In this document: positions 22,265-33,229 of the stretch, in pieces
Numbering within the stretch: the stretch's first letter is position 1
Layout: the number at the start of each line of letters is the position of its first letter
Assembly: GCA_008729055.1 (NCBI GenBank)
Contig: SDUX01000005.1
Span: 1,992,875 to 2,056,874 of the forward strand
Length of the DNA stretch: 64,000 nucleotides
Reading direction: 5' to 3'
DNA from: Pyropia haitanensis
Lineage: Eukaryota > Rhodophyta > Bangiophyceae > Bangiales > Bangiaceae
Notes under the pieces: generated by a model
What the model saw: only the letters and a program-made list of their open reading frames with translations
The model's database searches: none
Told to the model about the DNA's origin: nothing
Position numbers and translations under genes: made by a program

Positions 22265-22430
22265 CACACCCGCCCTTGCCGCCGCCGCCGCCATCGCCGC
22301 CGCCCTGGCCGCCGCCGCCGCCATCGCCGCCGCCCTTGCCGTCGCCGCCGCCATTGCCGCCGCCCTTGCCGCCGCCGTCGCCATCGCCGCCGCCCTGGTC
22401 GTCGCCGCCGCCGTCGCCGCCGCCACCACC
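22265..22430. repeat. GCC-rich minisatellite, about 30-bp unit
   Basis: Tandem units built from (GCC)n blocks punctuated by CAT/CGT and CTTG/CTGG at regular spacing. Read on the minus strand it would encode repeats of R-A-A-A-M-A-A-A-x-A, but no gene context supports translation. Confidence 0.75.
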
Positions 22431-23168
22431 CCGCCCCTCTCCCCTCAGGCCCTCGTCCCCTCTCGCCCTCCACCTGTGCCCCTCTATCCCCCCCTCAGCC
22501 CCCCGCCCCTCGCGCCCACCACCTAAAAACAACAATAGCTGCGTCCAAAAAAAACAAAAAAAAAACAGCAGTGGCACAAGCGGCGGCTGCGGGACAAGCG
22601 ACGGCCGAGGCAGCGATGACAGCAGCTGGCGGTGGCGGCAGAGGCGGCGGCGTGTCGGCGTGGCCCGCCCCGCCCCCACCCCCTCCACCCAGATCGCGAT
22701 GGGGCATCTCCTCAGTCACCCCGCCACGTCCGTCGCCACCAGCACGCCGCCGCCACCAGCACGCCGTCACCAGCACCCGACCACCATCAGCACCCCACCA
22801 CCAGCACCCCACCAGCTAGCACCACCGCTGCGCGCCTTCCCGCTGCGGCCCGTGCCACGGTCGCAGCGGCGGTCGCCACTGACATTGCAACATGCGGCGC
22901 GCCTCTTGGTGCACGGCAGCGGCGGCAGCGCGCGAAAACGTGCAACCCAGCACACGCTGCGGGTCGTCCCCGAGGGGGCACACACAGTTGCTCGACCTCG
23001 GCGTGGTGGTCCAGCATCGCATCACTGACACAACGGTGCCCGCAACACCGCCCGTGTTTACTCCCGGCTCCACTCCCCAGTTGACACACCAGTCCATCCA
23101 CCGACGGAGCGTCACGCGCCACGAGGACGACCCCCTCATGTCCTCCGCCTTGCCCCTCACCGAGCGCC

Positions 23169-23594
23169 TCACCGCTGGAACAGCTCCTTTGGCAGGTAGG
23201 TCGCGTCCACCGAGCGATCCACGTACTCAATCCACTTGTGGGTGCACCACCCATTGTGCACGTACTGGGTCTTCTTGCAGAGGAAGAGGCCGACACCCGC
23301 GTCGGCAAAGCGGGGCGCAAACGCCTCGACGACCGCCGCGACGGCCTTGAGGTTGATGGTGCCGACCAGGCGCACCTTGGGCGCCGCCTCCACCGCGCCC
23401 GCAAACTCCATGTACAGCCCGACGATGCCCTTGGCGTCCATCAGCGCCTGCACGGCGGGGGGGGTGTCGGCGGCCACGTTGCGCTGCGTCCACCCTTCCA
23501 GCTTCTCCGCGACGACGCCGGGCGCCAGGCGCTTGGAGCCCCAGCCCGTGTTGATCTTGAGCTTGGTCGAAAACGGGTCGTCGTCGCCAGCCAT
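23169..23594 (-). CDS. orphan 141-residue protein
   Basis: A compact, balanced protein beginning MAGDDDPFSTKLKINTGWGS (ATG 23592-23594, context GCCATGG on the coding strand) and ending ..YLPKELFQR. It has normal amino-acid composition unlike the shadows around it: one Trp-rich stretch HNGWCTHKWIEYVDR, hydrophobic strands VGLYMEFAG and VRLVGTINLKAVAAVVEAF, two cysteines, no signal peptide and no membrane helix. The 5' leader (23595-23900 on the coding strand) is almost pure pyrimidine. I do not recognise the family; a small cytosolic or organellar domain protein is plausible. The terminal CGG|TGAGG resembles a splice donor, so a further exon is possible. Confidence 0.7.
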   Translation of the reverse strand: MAGDDDPFSTKLKINTGWGSKRLAPGVVAEKLEGWTQRNVAADTPPAVQALMDAKGIVGLYMEFAGAVEAAPKVRLVGTINLKAVAAVVEAFAPRFADAGVGLFLCKKTQYVHNGWCTHKWIEYVDRSVDATYLPKELFQR

Positions 23595-24961
23595 GGTGGC
23601 GGCCAAGAGGGTGGGCGGAAGGGCGCGGGGGGCAGGGGGGGGGGAACAAGGGGAGGGGGGAGGGAGGGGGGGGGGTAGATAGCAAAGGAGGGGAAGAGGG
23701 CAGGGAAGGGGGGGAGAGGCAAACCAAAGGAGGGAACGAGGAGAGGGAGGCGAGAGAGAGGACAGCAAAGCAACGATAGAGACACAGGGCTTGGGGGTCG
23801 GGGGGGGGAATCTGAAAAAATAGAGACGCCAGAGGGGGAGCCGGGGAGGGCAGCAGAGTGACAGAAAGGGGGGAGAGAGCGACAGGCGTCCGGGACGGCT
23901 GGGCAGGACGGGCGAGGCCGGCGGGACAAGCACAGGCGGCCGCCGACGCGTCCCCCCCCCCCCGCAACACCCCGACGCACCACGCACGGCGCACCGCGAC
24001 GGCCGCGACGGGCGGGCGCGGCGTGGCGGGCGGCGGCCGCCAGCACCAAAGGGGTGGCCAGGCCGCGGCGCAACCCCGGCCCGGCGGTCGCGGTGCGTGC
24101 GCGGCCGGCGGTCGCGCACGCCCACCCGTAGGCGATCACGCCGGGCGGGCAGCCAATGGGGTTGCCCCGCGCGGGCGGGTCCGCCTGGTCACCTGGCGGC
24201 CCGCCCGCGGCAAGGCGGGGACGGACACGCGGCCGCGCGCACGGGACGGCTGCGCACCGGGGCCACGCCGGGTGCTGCGCCCGTCCCACGGGTGGCGCAG
24301 ACCTCCCCCGCCGCGACCTCGCCGCCCCGCCGCTCACGGGCTGGCCGCGAGTACCTGCTGTATCCGCGGCGTTGCGCGCAGCCATGGACGGGGGCGCGGT
24401 GCCGTTGGCGACGCGTACACTCCCCCCGGTGGGAGGCGGCCGAGGCGCGGGTGGCGGCGCCGAGTCGGGCGGGGCGTCCGCGTCTGAGGTGGGCGGCGCT
24501 CGCAAGCTCGCCCGCCGCCGGGTAATGTAGCGCCCTACAGAGTTGACTGTGTAGGCCGTACGTTGGCATGCGATTCAAGGTGCCGCCTGACACTCCATGA
24601 GGGCCACACTCCGTCGGTCGCGCCGCCGCGGTCGGCCGCTCAAAGAGCGACGCCCCCCCCGGCTCCGCCCGCCGTCAGCCCCTCGGCGCCAAACGTCCAC
24701 CGCCGCTACGTGCCTGTGTTTCCGCGTCACCTACGCAGTCAAACACGCTTGTCGGTCAAGCAACGGTCACGGCCTTTGGCCCGGAACCTCCTCACACGTC
24801 GTTCCCGGTATGGCACGCACTGCGACACGCCACCCGGTCCCGCGTCCCCACGGGGTCGGCAAGCGCCACCCGCCCCCCCCCCTCCCAAACGGTCCTCTCC
24901 TTCTCACCCCTCCTACCCACCTGCCGCGGCCACCACCCAACCGCCTCTTCCCCCCCCACCC
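23595..24961. other. intergenic, with pyrimidine-rich leader of the orphan gene
   Basis: The first 300 bp are a polypyrimidine stretch on the minus strand, upstream of the orphan protein ATG. The remainder shows no supported gene. Confidence 0.5.
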
Positions 24962-27114
24962 TCAGTCCAACCGCAGCCGCCACGCGCGGTTGACCACCCG
25001 CCCCTTCCAGCCGACCACCTTGACGCGCACCACGACCGGCCGCCGCCGCGGCCACCCCCCCCACGGCGTCAGCACGCCCCCCCCCGTGCCGCCCAGCGTG
25101 TACGGGTACGCCCGCGAGGCGCCCACGAACGCGCCGTCCACCCACCACTCGACCGACCGGACGCTGCCGCGGGCGGCCGCCTCGAGCAGCACCCCCCCCC
25201 GGGGGGTGGCCGCCCACCAGGCGAGCGGCGACCGCGGCGGCGCCGCCGCCGTGCGCGGCGCGGCCAGCGTCGCCACCGCCGCCCGCGCGTCGACGCCAAT
25301 GACGTAGAGGGCGGGGAGGGTGACGGCGCCGGGGGCGCCGTGGGGGGAGCCCGCCTTGAAGAGGTGCCGAAAGTGGGGGGGGGGGGTGGCGGCGGGGGGG
25401 GGGCCCCCAAAGAAGGAGGCGGGGATGGGCGGCGGGCGGGCGCCGTTGGTAAACTCGGCCGGCTGCGCCGCGGGACGGGAGGGTCGGCGGGGGGGGGGAA
25501 GGGGGGGGGGGGGAAAGGAGTGGGGAAGCCGCAAGAGGGCAGAGACAGAGACGTGGGGACGCGCACGGCCGCCCGCTTGGTCCACACGGATGGGGGCGTC
25601 AGCATCACCGCAGTCACGGCACCTCCCGCGGCGTGCCACCCAGCAGCGCAGGGCGGGTGTGCCAGCGCCCCGCGGGACGCCCATCCCCGCGCAGCGGTGG
25701 CTGGGCCTCACCACAGGCCCCACGCAAACGCAGCAGGCTGCGCCCCACCCCCCCCCCCCCATCCCCCCCCACCGCCACTCCCGTCGCCCGCCGAGGCGTC
25801 CGCGGCGCCCCCCTCCGTCCGTACCCCCCACGCACCTTCATGATGGAAACGTTCATGGGCCTGCCGCCCTCACAGACGTCCCCGCGGCACAGGCCGCGGC
25901 GGTTACGGACGGCGAGGCAGGTGCCGTCGGGCGACGCGTCCGACCGGGGCAGCAGCACCGGCGTGTAGGTGGCGGTCTGCGGCACGCCGCCGGCGATGCG
26001 CACGCGGGCGCAGTCGACATAGTCGGTAAACTCTGCGCACAGGGTGGGGGCGGCGGGAAGCAGCAAGAAAAAGGAGTCGAAACCGCAGCGGGAGGGGGAT
26101 GGGGTGTCAGGGCGGCGCTACACACGACACAGCAGACACCGAGACTGGCAGGGCCCGCCGCCAGGGGCCACGCCGCGCGCACCGTCCAGTTCCTTTGGCC
26201 GCGCATCCAAGAGCACCCGCAAACGGTCGTCTCTCCTCACCCTCCCCGTCACAAAGAGAAATACCAAGCTTCTCCAACGTACCAATGTCCGGGGTGTTGT
26301 ACCCCCCATACCACGTCCACCCCAGCACGTACTCCCCGTCGGGCACGTTGGTCGGCACCCGCGCCTCGTACCGCGCGCCCGAGCCCGTATTGTCCCCCCC
26401 ACAGTGGCGCACCTTCTCCGCTGGCGTGCACTTGTACCGGTTGACGGTGTAGCAGCCGTAGGCAAACGCCGCCGCGTCGTGGGCGGCCTGGTCCCCGGAC
26501 CGGTCCACGGGGACGAGCGACCAGCGGACAAAGCCGCCCTCGTGGTTGTTGCGGAACCAGCGGAGCGGCACCGTCTCGCCGCGCGCCCAGGTCGTCACGG
26601 GGGGGGGGGTCTTGAGCTTGCGCACGGGACACGGGCCGGGGCTGCGGCGCACGCCGAGGGGAGCAGGGGGAGCGGGAGGTAGGAAAGCGGTGCCAGCCAC
26701 CCACCAAAAAGCAGGGAGGAAAGAGCAAGATCCCGGGGGCGACCAAAGTGAAGGAAGCAAAGGTCAGAGTCTGGAGGAGGTCACGCGGCGCCGCTGCCGC
26801 GGCCGCGATAAACCTCACACCCCGCGGCTACCGTCCCAGCGCGCGGCATCCCCCACCAGTCTCCCGCTGCTGGTCGTCCCCCCACCTCCGCACCCCACAA
26901 CCTTCTTCCACACCACGCGTACCACCCACCACCGCGGCAGCGGTGTCGCAGCCACCTACCAGTTCTGCTCCGAGTCGCGCTTGCAGAAAATGTCGCGCGA
27001 CAGCGGGGTCGGCAGCGTCAACGACGAGTGGCCCGCCGCGCCGACCGCGACGGCGGCGGCGGCGGCGAGCAGGCCCGCGGCGCCTACCACCGCGCGCGTC
27101 ATGGGGGCGGCCAT
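24962..27114 (-). CDS. secreted LPMO-like copper monooxygenase with C-terminal domain, four exons
   Basis: Likely an extracellular copper enzyme cutting wall polysaccharide. Exons: 27114-26960, 26641-26283, 26032-25836 and 25462-24962. Introns of 318, 250 and 373 bp have donors GTAGGT, GTACGT and GTGCGT and all end CAG. All phases fit and give about 403 residues. A signal peptide (Ala/Val-rich, 28 residues) ends GAAG so that the mature chain begins at His29 (HSSLTLPTPLSRD), the N-terminal half of a histidine brace. The second brace His is probably in NNHEGGFVRWSLVP (exon 2). GEYVLGWTWYGGYN, HCGGDN and DYVDCARVRI are typical of the LPMO beta-sandwich, and many paired cysteines fit a secreted fold. 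Exon 4 adds an Ig/FN3-like beta domain (VEWWVDGAFVGASRAYPYTL). Exact AA family and substrate are not assigned. The splicing solution is by inspection only. Confidence 0.68.
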
Positions 27115-30100
27115 GGCGTCGCCTTGGGGTAGACGGGCAGCCGGCTGTCGCCCGGCCTGGACGTTTTGTGGATGTGCACCACTGGGCAAGGGGACAGGGT
27201 GCAAGTGAGAGCGGCGGCCACCTTGGGCAGGGGCTTTGCCGTCGTGTGGCGGGAGGGAAAGGGAGAGAGTGTGAGCTCTGCGGTTGCCTCGGCGGATGCG
27301 TTCCACCCGCGGCCCGCCCCGCCGCCAAGCCGGCAGAGGGTTGATATAGACGTTGGCAGTGGGGGGGGTCGCACACGCGCCGCCCGCCGCTCGACGACCC
27401 TCCCGCCGGTGCACGGGCTCCCAGCCGCCCCATTCCCTCCTCCACCCCTCTTTCCTCCCGCACACAGCCGCCGGCGACGTGTCTGTCGGCGGCCGCCCGG
27501 CGCGCGGCGCATGTGGGGCGCGCGCGCGCCTTCGCCGCCGCCGCCCGCCGCGGCGACTACGCAAGTCGCGCTGCTGGAGGCGCGACCGGCGGCGGCGGCG
27601 CCGCTGCGGACGTACCAATCGTCCCCATGGTAGATACGGTTTGCATTGCCATCTGGGGGTGGATGGGGGAGAGGCTGGGAACGCGCGTCCCCGCACGGGG
27701 GTTGCCCTGGAGCGTCTCCCCCCACCCCCTTGGAGACATCATTGTGATGGCACTGGGTGTGGTGGACGGCATACTCCCGCGCGTCCACCCATACTGTAGC
27801 ACCCAGTGTCAGAGCCGATACGGGTCCCCGCGCGGACGGCCACGCGTTGCCGCCACTCACCCCCTTGCTCTGGTAAGAGAGCATACAGCCTTGCAGCGGC
27901 TCAGTGTGATTGGTCCGTGTGGCAACGGATGCCGCTCCCACCAGCCACGGGGGCTTCGAGCGGGGCCTCGACGCACGGGCGTGGCTGAGAGGAGTGCCAC
28001 GGGATCTGCCGCGCAACCTCGATCCTACATCGGTAGGGATGGATACGTACGAGCCGCCTCGCTTCATTGCGCGTCGCGTTCGTCCAGGGCGTCCCTGGCC
28101 CTTGCGGTTCATGCCGCGGCACCAGCGCCGGTACGTCCGCACCTCCCCCGTGCGTCCCTGTCCGTCCCTCGCACGGTGCGTCTGAGGGTGAATCCAGATG
28201 GGTGAGTTTCGAGGTTCACTCTATGCAGACCTTGGCACCCTCTCGCCGCAGCTTGGCGGGCGGCCGTCCTCGCGCCCTGCCGGCGCAGCAGAACTGCCGT
28301 CCCCACCGTCAACGTATTAAGTGCAGTAAGAAGGAACGGATGGTACGTCCGCCGTCCGGGCATGGCGCGTAGTGGTCTATGCTCGGCGTGATGCAGCGCT
28401 CGTGGGCAACTGGCCACTTGTTGGTGCTATGGACTCCGAAGGCAAGCGGAGTGACGCCTGGCAACAGTTGCCGCCCTCTTGCGGCCTGTATGCCGGTCGG
28501 GGGTGGCACGGGTGGGGGAGACCGGGCGAGACTGGCGTCTGCGAAGGGCAGCACGTGAGCGTGTGACGTGCCCCACCGAGAGAGGCTCTGCGTTTGGGGA
28601 CGAAAGGGGTAGGAGGGATCGCGCACGAGCATGCATACGTGGGGGATTGGGTGCCCTCCACCCGAGCGCCACCCACACCTCCGTCCTGTGCGACCAGAAC
28701 GCCGTTCGGGAGAAGAAGGAGAAACTGGCGAGATGAATGGGTTCCAGGAAAAAACACAGCCGTCCGTCCAATGCACAAGGGACGCAGGGGCGCCGGCGCC
28801 CGCCCCGACAGCTACAGTACATCCATGGATGATGAGAAAAGAACTGAACAGGGAGAGCAGCATTCGGGATGCTGCACGGGTTTTTCGTGTCCAAAAACAT
28901 ACACGGACTCAATTAGCTCCGCGTCGGTCATCTCTCTGCTCTGCTCTGCTTGCCAAGCCGACGGTTCATTCGCAAAGCTTCGGTACGGTTCCAGCCAGCC
29001 TCGAGTACTGTATCCCCCCCCCTGTGGTTCCATTGCTCCCGGGACCCCGCCACGCAACGCGCGCGGGACGGGAGTCCGTGACCTGCGAAAATCTCGCGCG
29101 AAGGGGGAGGGGGGTCCCCCTTCCGTGCCAGACCCGACCGTTCGAATACACACCAATTATTGAACGGACGGCGACGCTTCATCATCGCCTTCTCTCTCGT
29201 GTGCGTTTTCACTTTTCTGGATCTCTGGTGCTCGTGAGGTCGGTTGTGACGGTCAAATTTGAACCTCACCATTGCGAGGACGCGTGGCCGCGGTCCGCAC
29301 CGAGCGACGCTGTGGGCCCCACCGTCACCACGCACCACAAGACCGGCCCGTTGCGTGGGCGTGCGCGCGACGTCGCGCCGCGACGTGCCGCTACGGAAGA
29401 AGCGAGCGTCGTCGGGGTCTCCACTATCGTCGGCGGGCGTGACGGGCAGGAAAGCGAGCGCCCGCGACGGACGTACCGCAAAGCGACGTCGCGGTAGCCG
29501 TGACCGTCGGGGGCGAGTGCCAGAGTGGCCACCGCCCCTCCCCGTCGAGATTGGCCGGCTGGAAGAAGATGCCACGCTGGTGTGACGGCACCCTGTCGGC
29601 GGCTCAACCACCATCGCCAGGCACGCTGACGCGGCGAGGAAAGGGAGGGGTGCGCGGTGGCGGCTGGGTGAGGAGGGGAGGGATGGAGCCGATGCCGCTG
29701 CCGTTGCCGCTGCTCCCCACCCCCCCACCGTCGTGGCAGCGGGCGGTGCCACCCAGTCCTCCAATTTGTATGGCATGCGCCGTCGCCGCTCCCCCCCCCC
29801 CCCAGCACACCCCCGCGGCGACGGGCTGCCGCTGATACCTTGGGGAAGCTCTTACTCTCGGCGCGTTGCTGTCCGAGCCAACCGTCGTCGTCACATAGGG
29901 GACCCGGCCGCACGGAGGTGTCCGACTGTCGAGCATGTGGGGCGGGGGGTGTGCACCGTGCCAAAAGGCGGGGGCCGAGGCCGCTACTCCAAGCTGAGGG
30001 GAGCGCGAGGAGGTTGACGCGCCTCCCCGACCGTCCCACTGTGAGCGATTGCAGCCCAGGCAGCGCCGAAGCCCGGGCACCCACGACCCGGGGGGGCGCG

Positions 30101-30499
30101 GGGGGGGGGGGTGCGGGGGGGGGGGGGAGGAGACGCCGACGAGGGGAAAGGAGTGGCCATGCGGCAACGGTGGCGAGTGCGGCGCGCTGGTCCCGTTCCG
30201 CCTCCCCCTTTCCCTAACGCGGCCACCCCCCCGCGGCACCGCACCCGCCCGTCCGCGGCGCCCCATCTCGCAGTGCCCCGGCGGCCGCCGCGCGTTCCCC
30301 GCCGCGGCCGCCACGGCGCGTTGCCACCCCGTGCCGCCATCGACGCCCGCCCTCGCTCCTTCCAGCGCCCACCCACCACCAGCAGCCAACCCCCCCCGCT
30401 CGCGCCCCCCCCCCCCCCTCCTTTCCCTCACACACACACACACACCGCGCCTTTGTACCGACCCGCCGCGGCGGTGGCCACGCCGTCCACCTCACCGCC
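27115..30499. other. intergenic, no supported gene
   Basis: A 3.4-kb stretch of somewhat lower GC in its middle (27.6-29.3 kb). Frames up to 347 codons occur on both strands, but none has a balanced composition or domain. The last 150 bp before 30500 are C-rich with a CACACACACACACA run, probably the leader of the GT61-2 gene. Confidence 0.45.
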
Positions 30500-33229
30500 A
30501 TGGCGTCGGCGACGGCCGCTAGCGAGCGGATCTGGCCTGCGCGCCCCCCCCCCCCCCGCCACCTCTGCGCGGCCACGGCCGGCGCCGCCCCTGCCGTCGT
30601 CGTCACCGCCGCCGACGCCACCCCCGCGCCGCGCCGCAGGCCGCGGGCGGGCGTGACGCGGCGGCGATGCGCCGCGGCGGCGATCTGTGGGGCCGCCGCG
30701 GCCGTCGTGGTGGCCGCGGCGGCGCGGGCGGCGCCGGTGGCCTCGGTGGCACCCGCGGCGGCGCCAGCCGTACCGGCGGCGGCACAGGCGGCGGCGCCAA
30801 CCGAGCCGGCCGCGGCGGCTGAGGCGGCGGCCGTCGCCGCCACCGCCGCAACGGCGGGCAAAGGGTGTGGCGTGTGGGGCTGGGAGGGCTTCCTCCGCGG
30901 CCCCCGCATGGCCACCTCGATGGTAGACGACCCGTCGACGGGGCTGGTGGTCGAGACGTGGCGGCACGCCAGCTCGGGCGCGCTCCACACCCTCGGCCAC
31001 AGCTCTATGACCGTCTACCGGCGCGCGCCGGGCGGACGCGGCCGGCGGGCGGCGGTGCGGGCGGCGGACTCGCTGTGGGCGGCCGCCGCGCAGCAGTCCG
31101 CCGCGGCCGACGAGCGGGCGGCGACGGTGGCGCGTGGCGGAGACTCGGTGCCGCCGCTGGTGGTGCGCCTGCTGGCGGACGGCGTCAAGGGGGACAGCAC
31201 GGCCGGCGGTGCCGGCGGCGCCGGCATCGCCGCGCCCGCTGCTCGTGGCGGGGATGGTGGCGGCGACGATGCCGTCGCCAGCGGGTCCCGGCCCCCCCCG
31301 CCGCCCACCGTGGGCGTTCTCCTCGACGACCACGGGTGGGAGGACCTGCTCGTTGCCGAAAGAGACAATATGTGGCACCTGAACGCCGCGCTGTACCGCA
31401 TCTGGGTGGCGGTCGCCGCGTCGACGGTGCGGCTACCGCTGCCGTCGCCGCTGCCGCCGCCGCCATGGGCGGCCGCGGCGGCGGCAGCCGCCACCGCGGC
31501 GGCCACCATGCCCACCCCCACGGCCGCCACGGCACCCGCACCGCCTGTGGTGGTGCTGATGCTGAGCACTACGGCGTGGGCCCAGGCGGTGCTGCCAGCC
31601 GACGGCGAGGCGTTTGAGGTCACCCCCGCCGCCGCCGTGGCGCTGCCCGCCCTTACCGGCGTACACCTGCAGGCGGTGGCCGATGCGCTGCGTGCGTCGC
31701 TGGTGGTCGTGCGGCTGCCGGCACGGCGGCCGGCGCCGCCGGACAGCGGGACAATGGCTGGCGCGGCGGCGACGGTTGCGGCGGCCGGTGCGGCGGCGGC
31801 AGAGGCGGCCGAGGTGGATGCTGCCGCCGCCCTGGTGGAGAGGCTGGTCGCGGCCGCCGCCGGCGGGCCGTCGGCCACGGATCCCGCCGCCGCCCGCCGG
31901 CTGGACCGGGTGGTGGTGCCGTGGACAGAGGGCCTGCTGTGGGACCTTGCACAGGACGCGCAGCTAGCCGCCACCCTCCGCTCCGCCGACGCCGACGGCG
32001 GCGTGTGCGCCGGCTCGCTCGTCGAGGCCTACCGCGACGACCTGCTCGCCGGCGCGCCCGCAACGGCCACGGCGGGGTGGCCAACGGCGGCGGCGGCGGC
32101 GGCGGTGGGGAGGGCGGGCGCGCACGTGTGCTTTGTCAGCCGGCAGGACCGTGGCCCGGGGGCGGCGGGGGAGCGGGAGCCGGCGCGCAACTTGCACCCG
32201 GCGGTGGTGCTGCGGGTGCTGCAGGGGATTGGCGCGCCGCTCTACCTCGCCCCGTCGTTTAAGGTGGTCGGCACGCCCACGCCGCCGCCGGCAACGGCCG
32301 ACGAGCGCGCCGCCGCCGCGGCTGCCGTCGCGGACGCGGCGGCAGAGGCATCCGCGACGGCGTCGGCAGAGGCCTCCCCCGAGAGCGACGCGGTCGACAG
32401 CGCCGACGGTGTGAGCGGCGGCGGCGGCAGCGGCGGCGGTGGCCGGCGCGGCGGCGGTGTGGGCACCCCCCGCGGCTGGGGTTCCCCCCCCCGCCCGTCC
32501 CCCCGGCCCCCCAACTGGCGGCAAGCGACGAGCGTGGCGGGCCAGCTGCGCACCGTCGCGGCCGAGTGCGGGGTGCTCTTTGGCGCCCACGGCGCCGGCC
32601 TGACCGCCGCGCTCGGCCTCCGCCGCCGCGCGGCGGTGGTGGAGATCGGCGCCCGCCACGTGCCGCCGCGGTACTTTGCCAACGTGGCCGCCCTCCTCGG
32701 AGACGTCGCGTACACGCACGTCCGCGCCGCGCCGGGGGGGGCGCCGCTCGTCGAACACGGCTGGGCCGGGCCCGCGCCGCCCGCCCCGCCGCCGCCGCGC
32801 CCGTTTACCACGCCCCGCCAGCCGCGTCTGCCTGCCGACGCCGACGGGCGCCCACACCGGAGCGGCGCGGGTAGACTCGTAGGAGGGGCGGTCGTGGCCA
32901 AGGTGAAGCAGGAAGGGGAAGACGGGGCGGGGAACGGCGGGAATTGCCGGAACCTGACGGACACCGCGCAGCCGTCGCGGCCGGCAGACGGCGCGCAGCA
33001 GCGGGGATCCCCGCTGCCCGCCGGCGAGTGGGACCTGACGCTGCCGCCCGCCGAGGTGGACGCCCTCGCGGGGATGCTCCAGGAGCGGCTCGCGGCGAGC
33101 CGCGCCCCGATGGCGGGGGCGGCGCCGGGGGGCGACGCGCCGCTGCAAGAGGCGGGAGATCGTGCTGGGGCCGGCGCCCTCGGCGGGGTGACCATGGCAG
33201 AGGGGGCGTGGGTGGACGGCCAGATGTGA
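30500..33229 (+). CDS. GT61-family (DUF563) glycosyltransferase 2
   Basis: Type II membrane glycosyltransferase of 909 residues, uninterrupted. N-terminal TM helix AAAAICGAAAAVVVAAAA (about 55-75), then an Ala-rich stem. The lumenal domain has GVLLDDHGWEDLLVAERDNM and WHLNAALYRIW, VVVPWTEGLLWDL, a family-typical LHPAVVLRVLQGIGAPLYLA, and the GT61 hallmark VLFGAHGAGLTAALGLRRRA with VVEIGARHVPPRYFANVAAL. Low-complexity Gly/Ala/Ser insertions (about 590-670) make it much longer than the usual family length of about 450-600. The tail is charged and Pro/Ala-rich. It shares architecture and hallmark with the minus-strand gene at 8933-10986, so the two are paralogs. ATG 30500 (CCGCCATGG) is well placed after a C/CA-rich leader. 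A C14 run (30544-30557) lies in the head, so the first 20 residues are less certain. Confidence 0.8.
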   Translation: MASATAASERIWPARPPPPRHLCAATAGAAPAVVVTAADATPAPRRRPRAGVTRRRCAAAAICGAAAAVVVAAAARAAPVASVAPAAAPAVPAAAQAAAPTEPAAAAEAAAVAATAATAGKGCGVWGWEGFLRGPRMATSMVDDPSTGLVVETWRHASSGALHTLGHSSMTVYRRAPGGRGRRAAVRAADSLWAAAAQQSAAADERAATVARGGDSVPPLVVRLLADGVKGDSTAGGAGGAGIAAPAARGGDGGGDDAVASGSRPPPPPTVGVLLDDHGWEDLLVAERDNMWHLNAALYRIWVAVAASTVRLPLPSPLPPPPWAAAAAAAATAAATMPTPTAATAPAPPVVVLMLSTTAWAQAVLPADGEAFEVTPAAAVALPALTGVHLQAVADALRASLVVVRLPARRPAPPDSGTMAGAAATVAAAGAAAAEAAEVDAAAALVERLVAAAAGGPSATDPAAARRLDRVVVPWTEGLLWDLAQDAQLAATLRSADADGGVCAGSLVEAYRDDLLAGAPATATAGWPTAAAAAAVGRAGAHVCFVSRQDRGPGAAGEREPARNLHPAVVLRVLQGIGAPLYLAPSFKVVGTPTPPPATADERAAAAAAVADAAAEASATASAEASPESDAVDSADGVSGGGGSGGGGRRGGGVGTPRGWGSPPRPSPRPPNWRQATSVAGQLRTVAAECGVLFGAHGAGLTAALGLRRRAAVVEIGARHVPPRYFANVAALLGDVAYTHVRAAPGGAPLVEHGWAGPAPPAPPPPRPFTTPRQPRLPADADGRPHRSGAGRLVGGAVVAKVKQEGEDGAGNGGNCRNLTDTAQPSRPADGAQQRGSPLPAGEWDLTLPPAEVDALAGMLQERLAASRAPMAGAAPGGDAPLQEAGDRAGAGALGGVTMAEGAWVDGQM

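Larger units (their letters stand above)
20787..23168. other. intergenic, low-complexity
   Basis: No gene supported. It contains a perfect 26-bp palindrome (21871-21896), a GCC-type minisatellite (22265-22430) and an A-rich stretch (about 22541-22566). A short plus-strand frame at 21591-21779 (62 codons, MARLLSISTRPAGAPVGGAG..) is the most protein-like piece but has no recognisable family. Confidence 0.5.
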
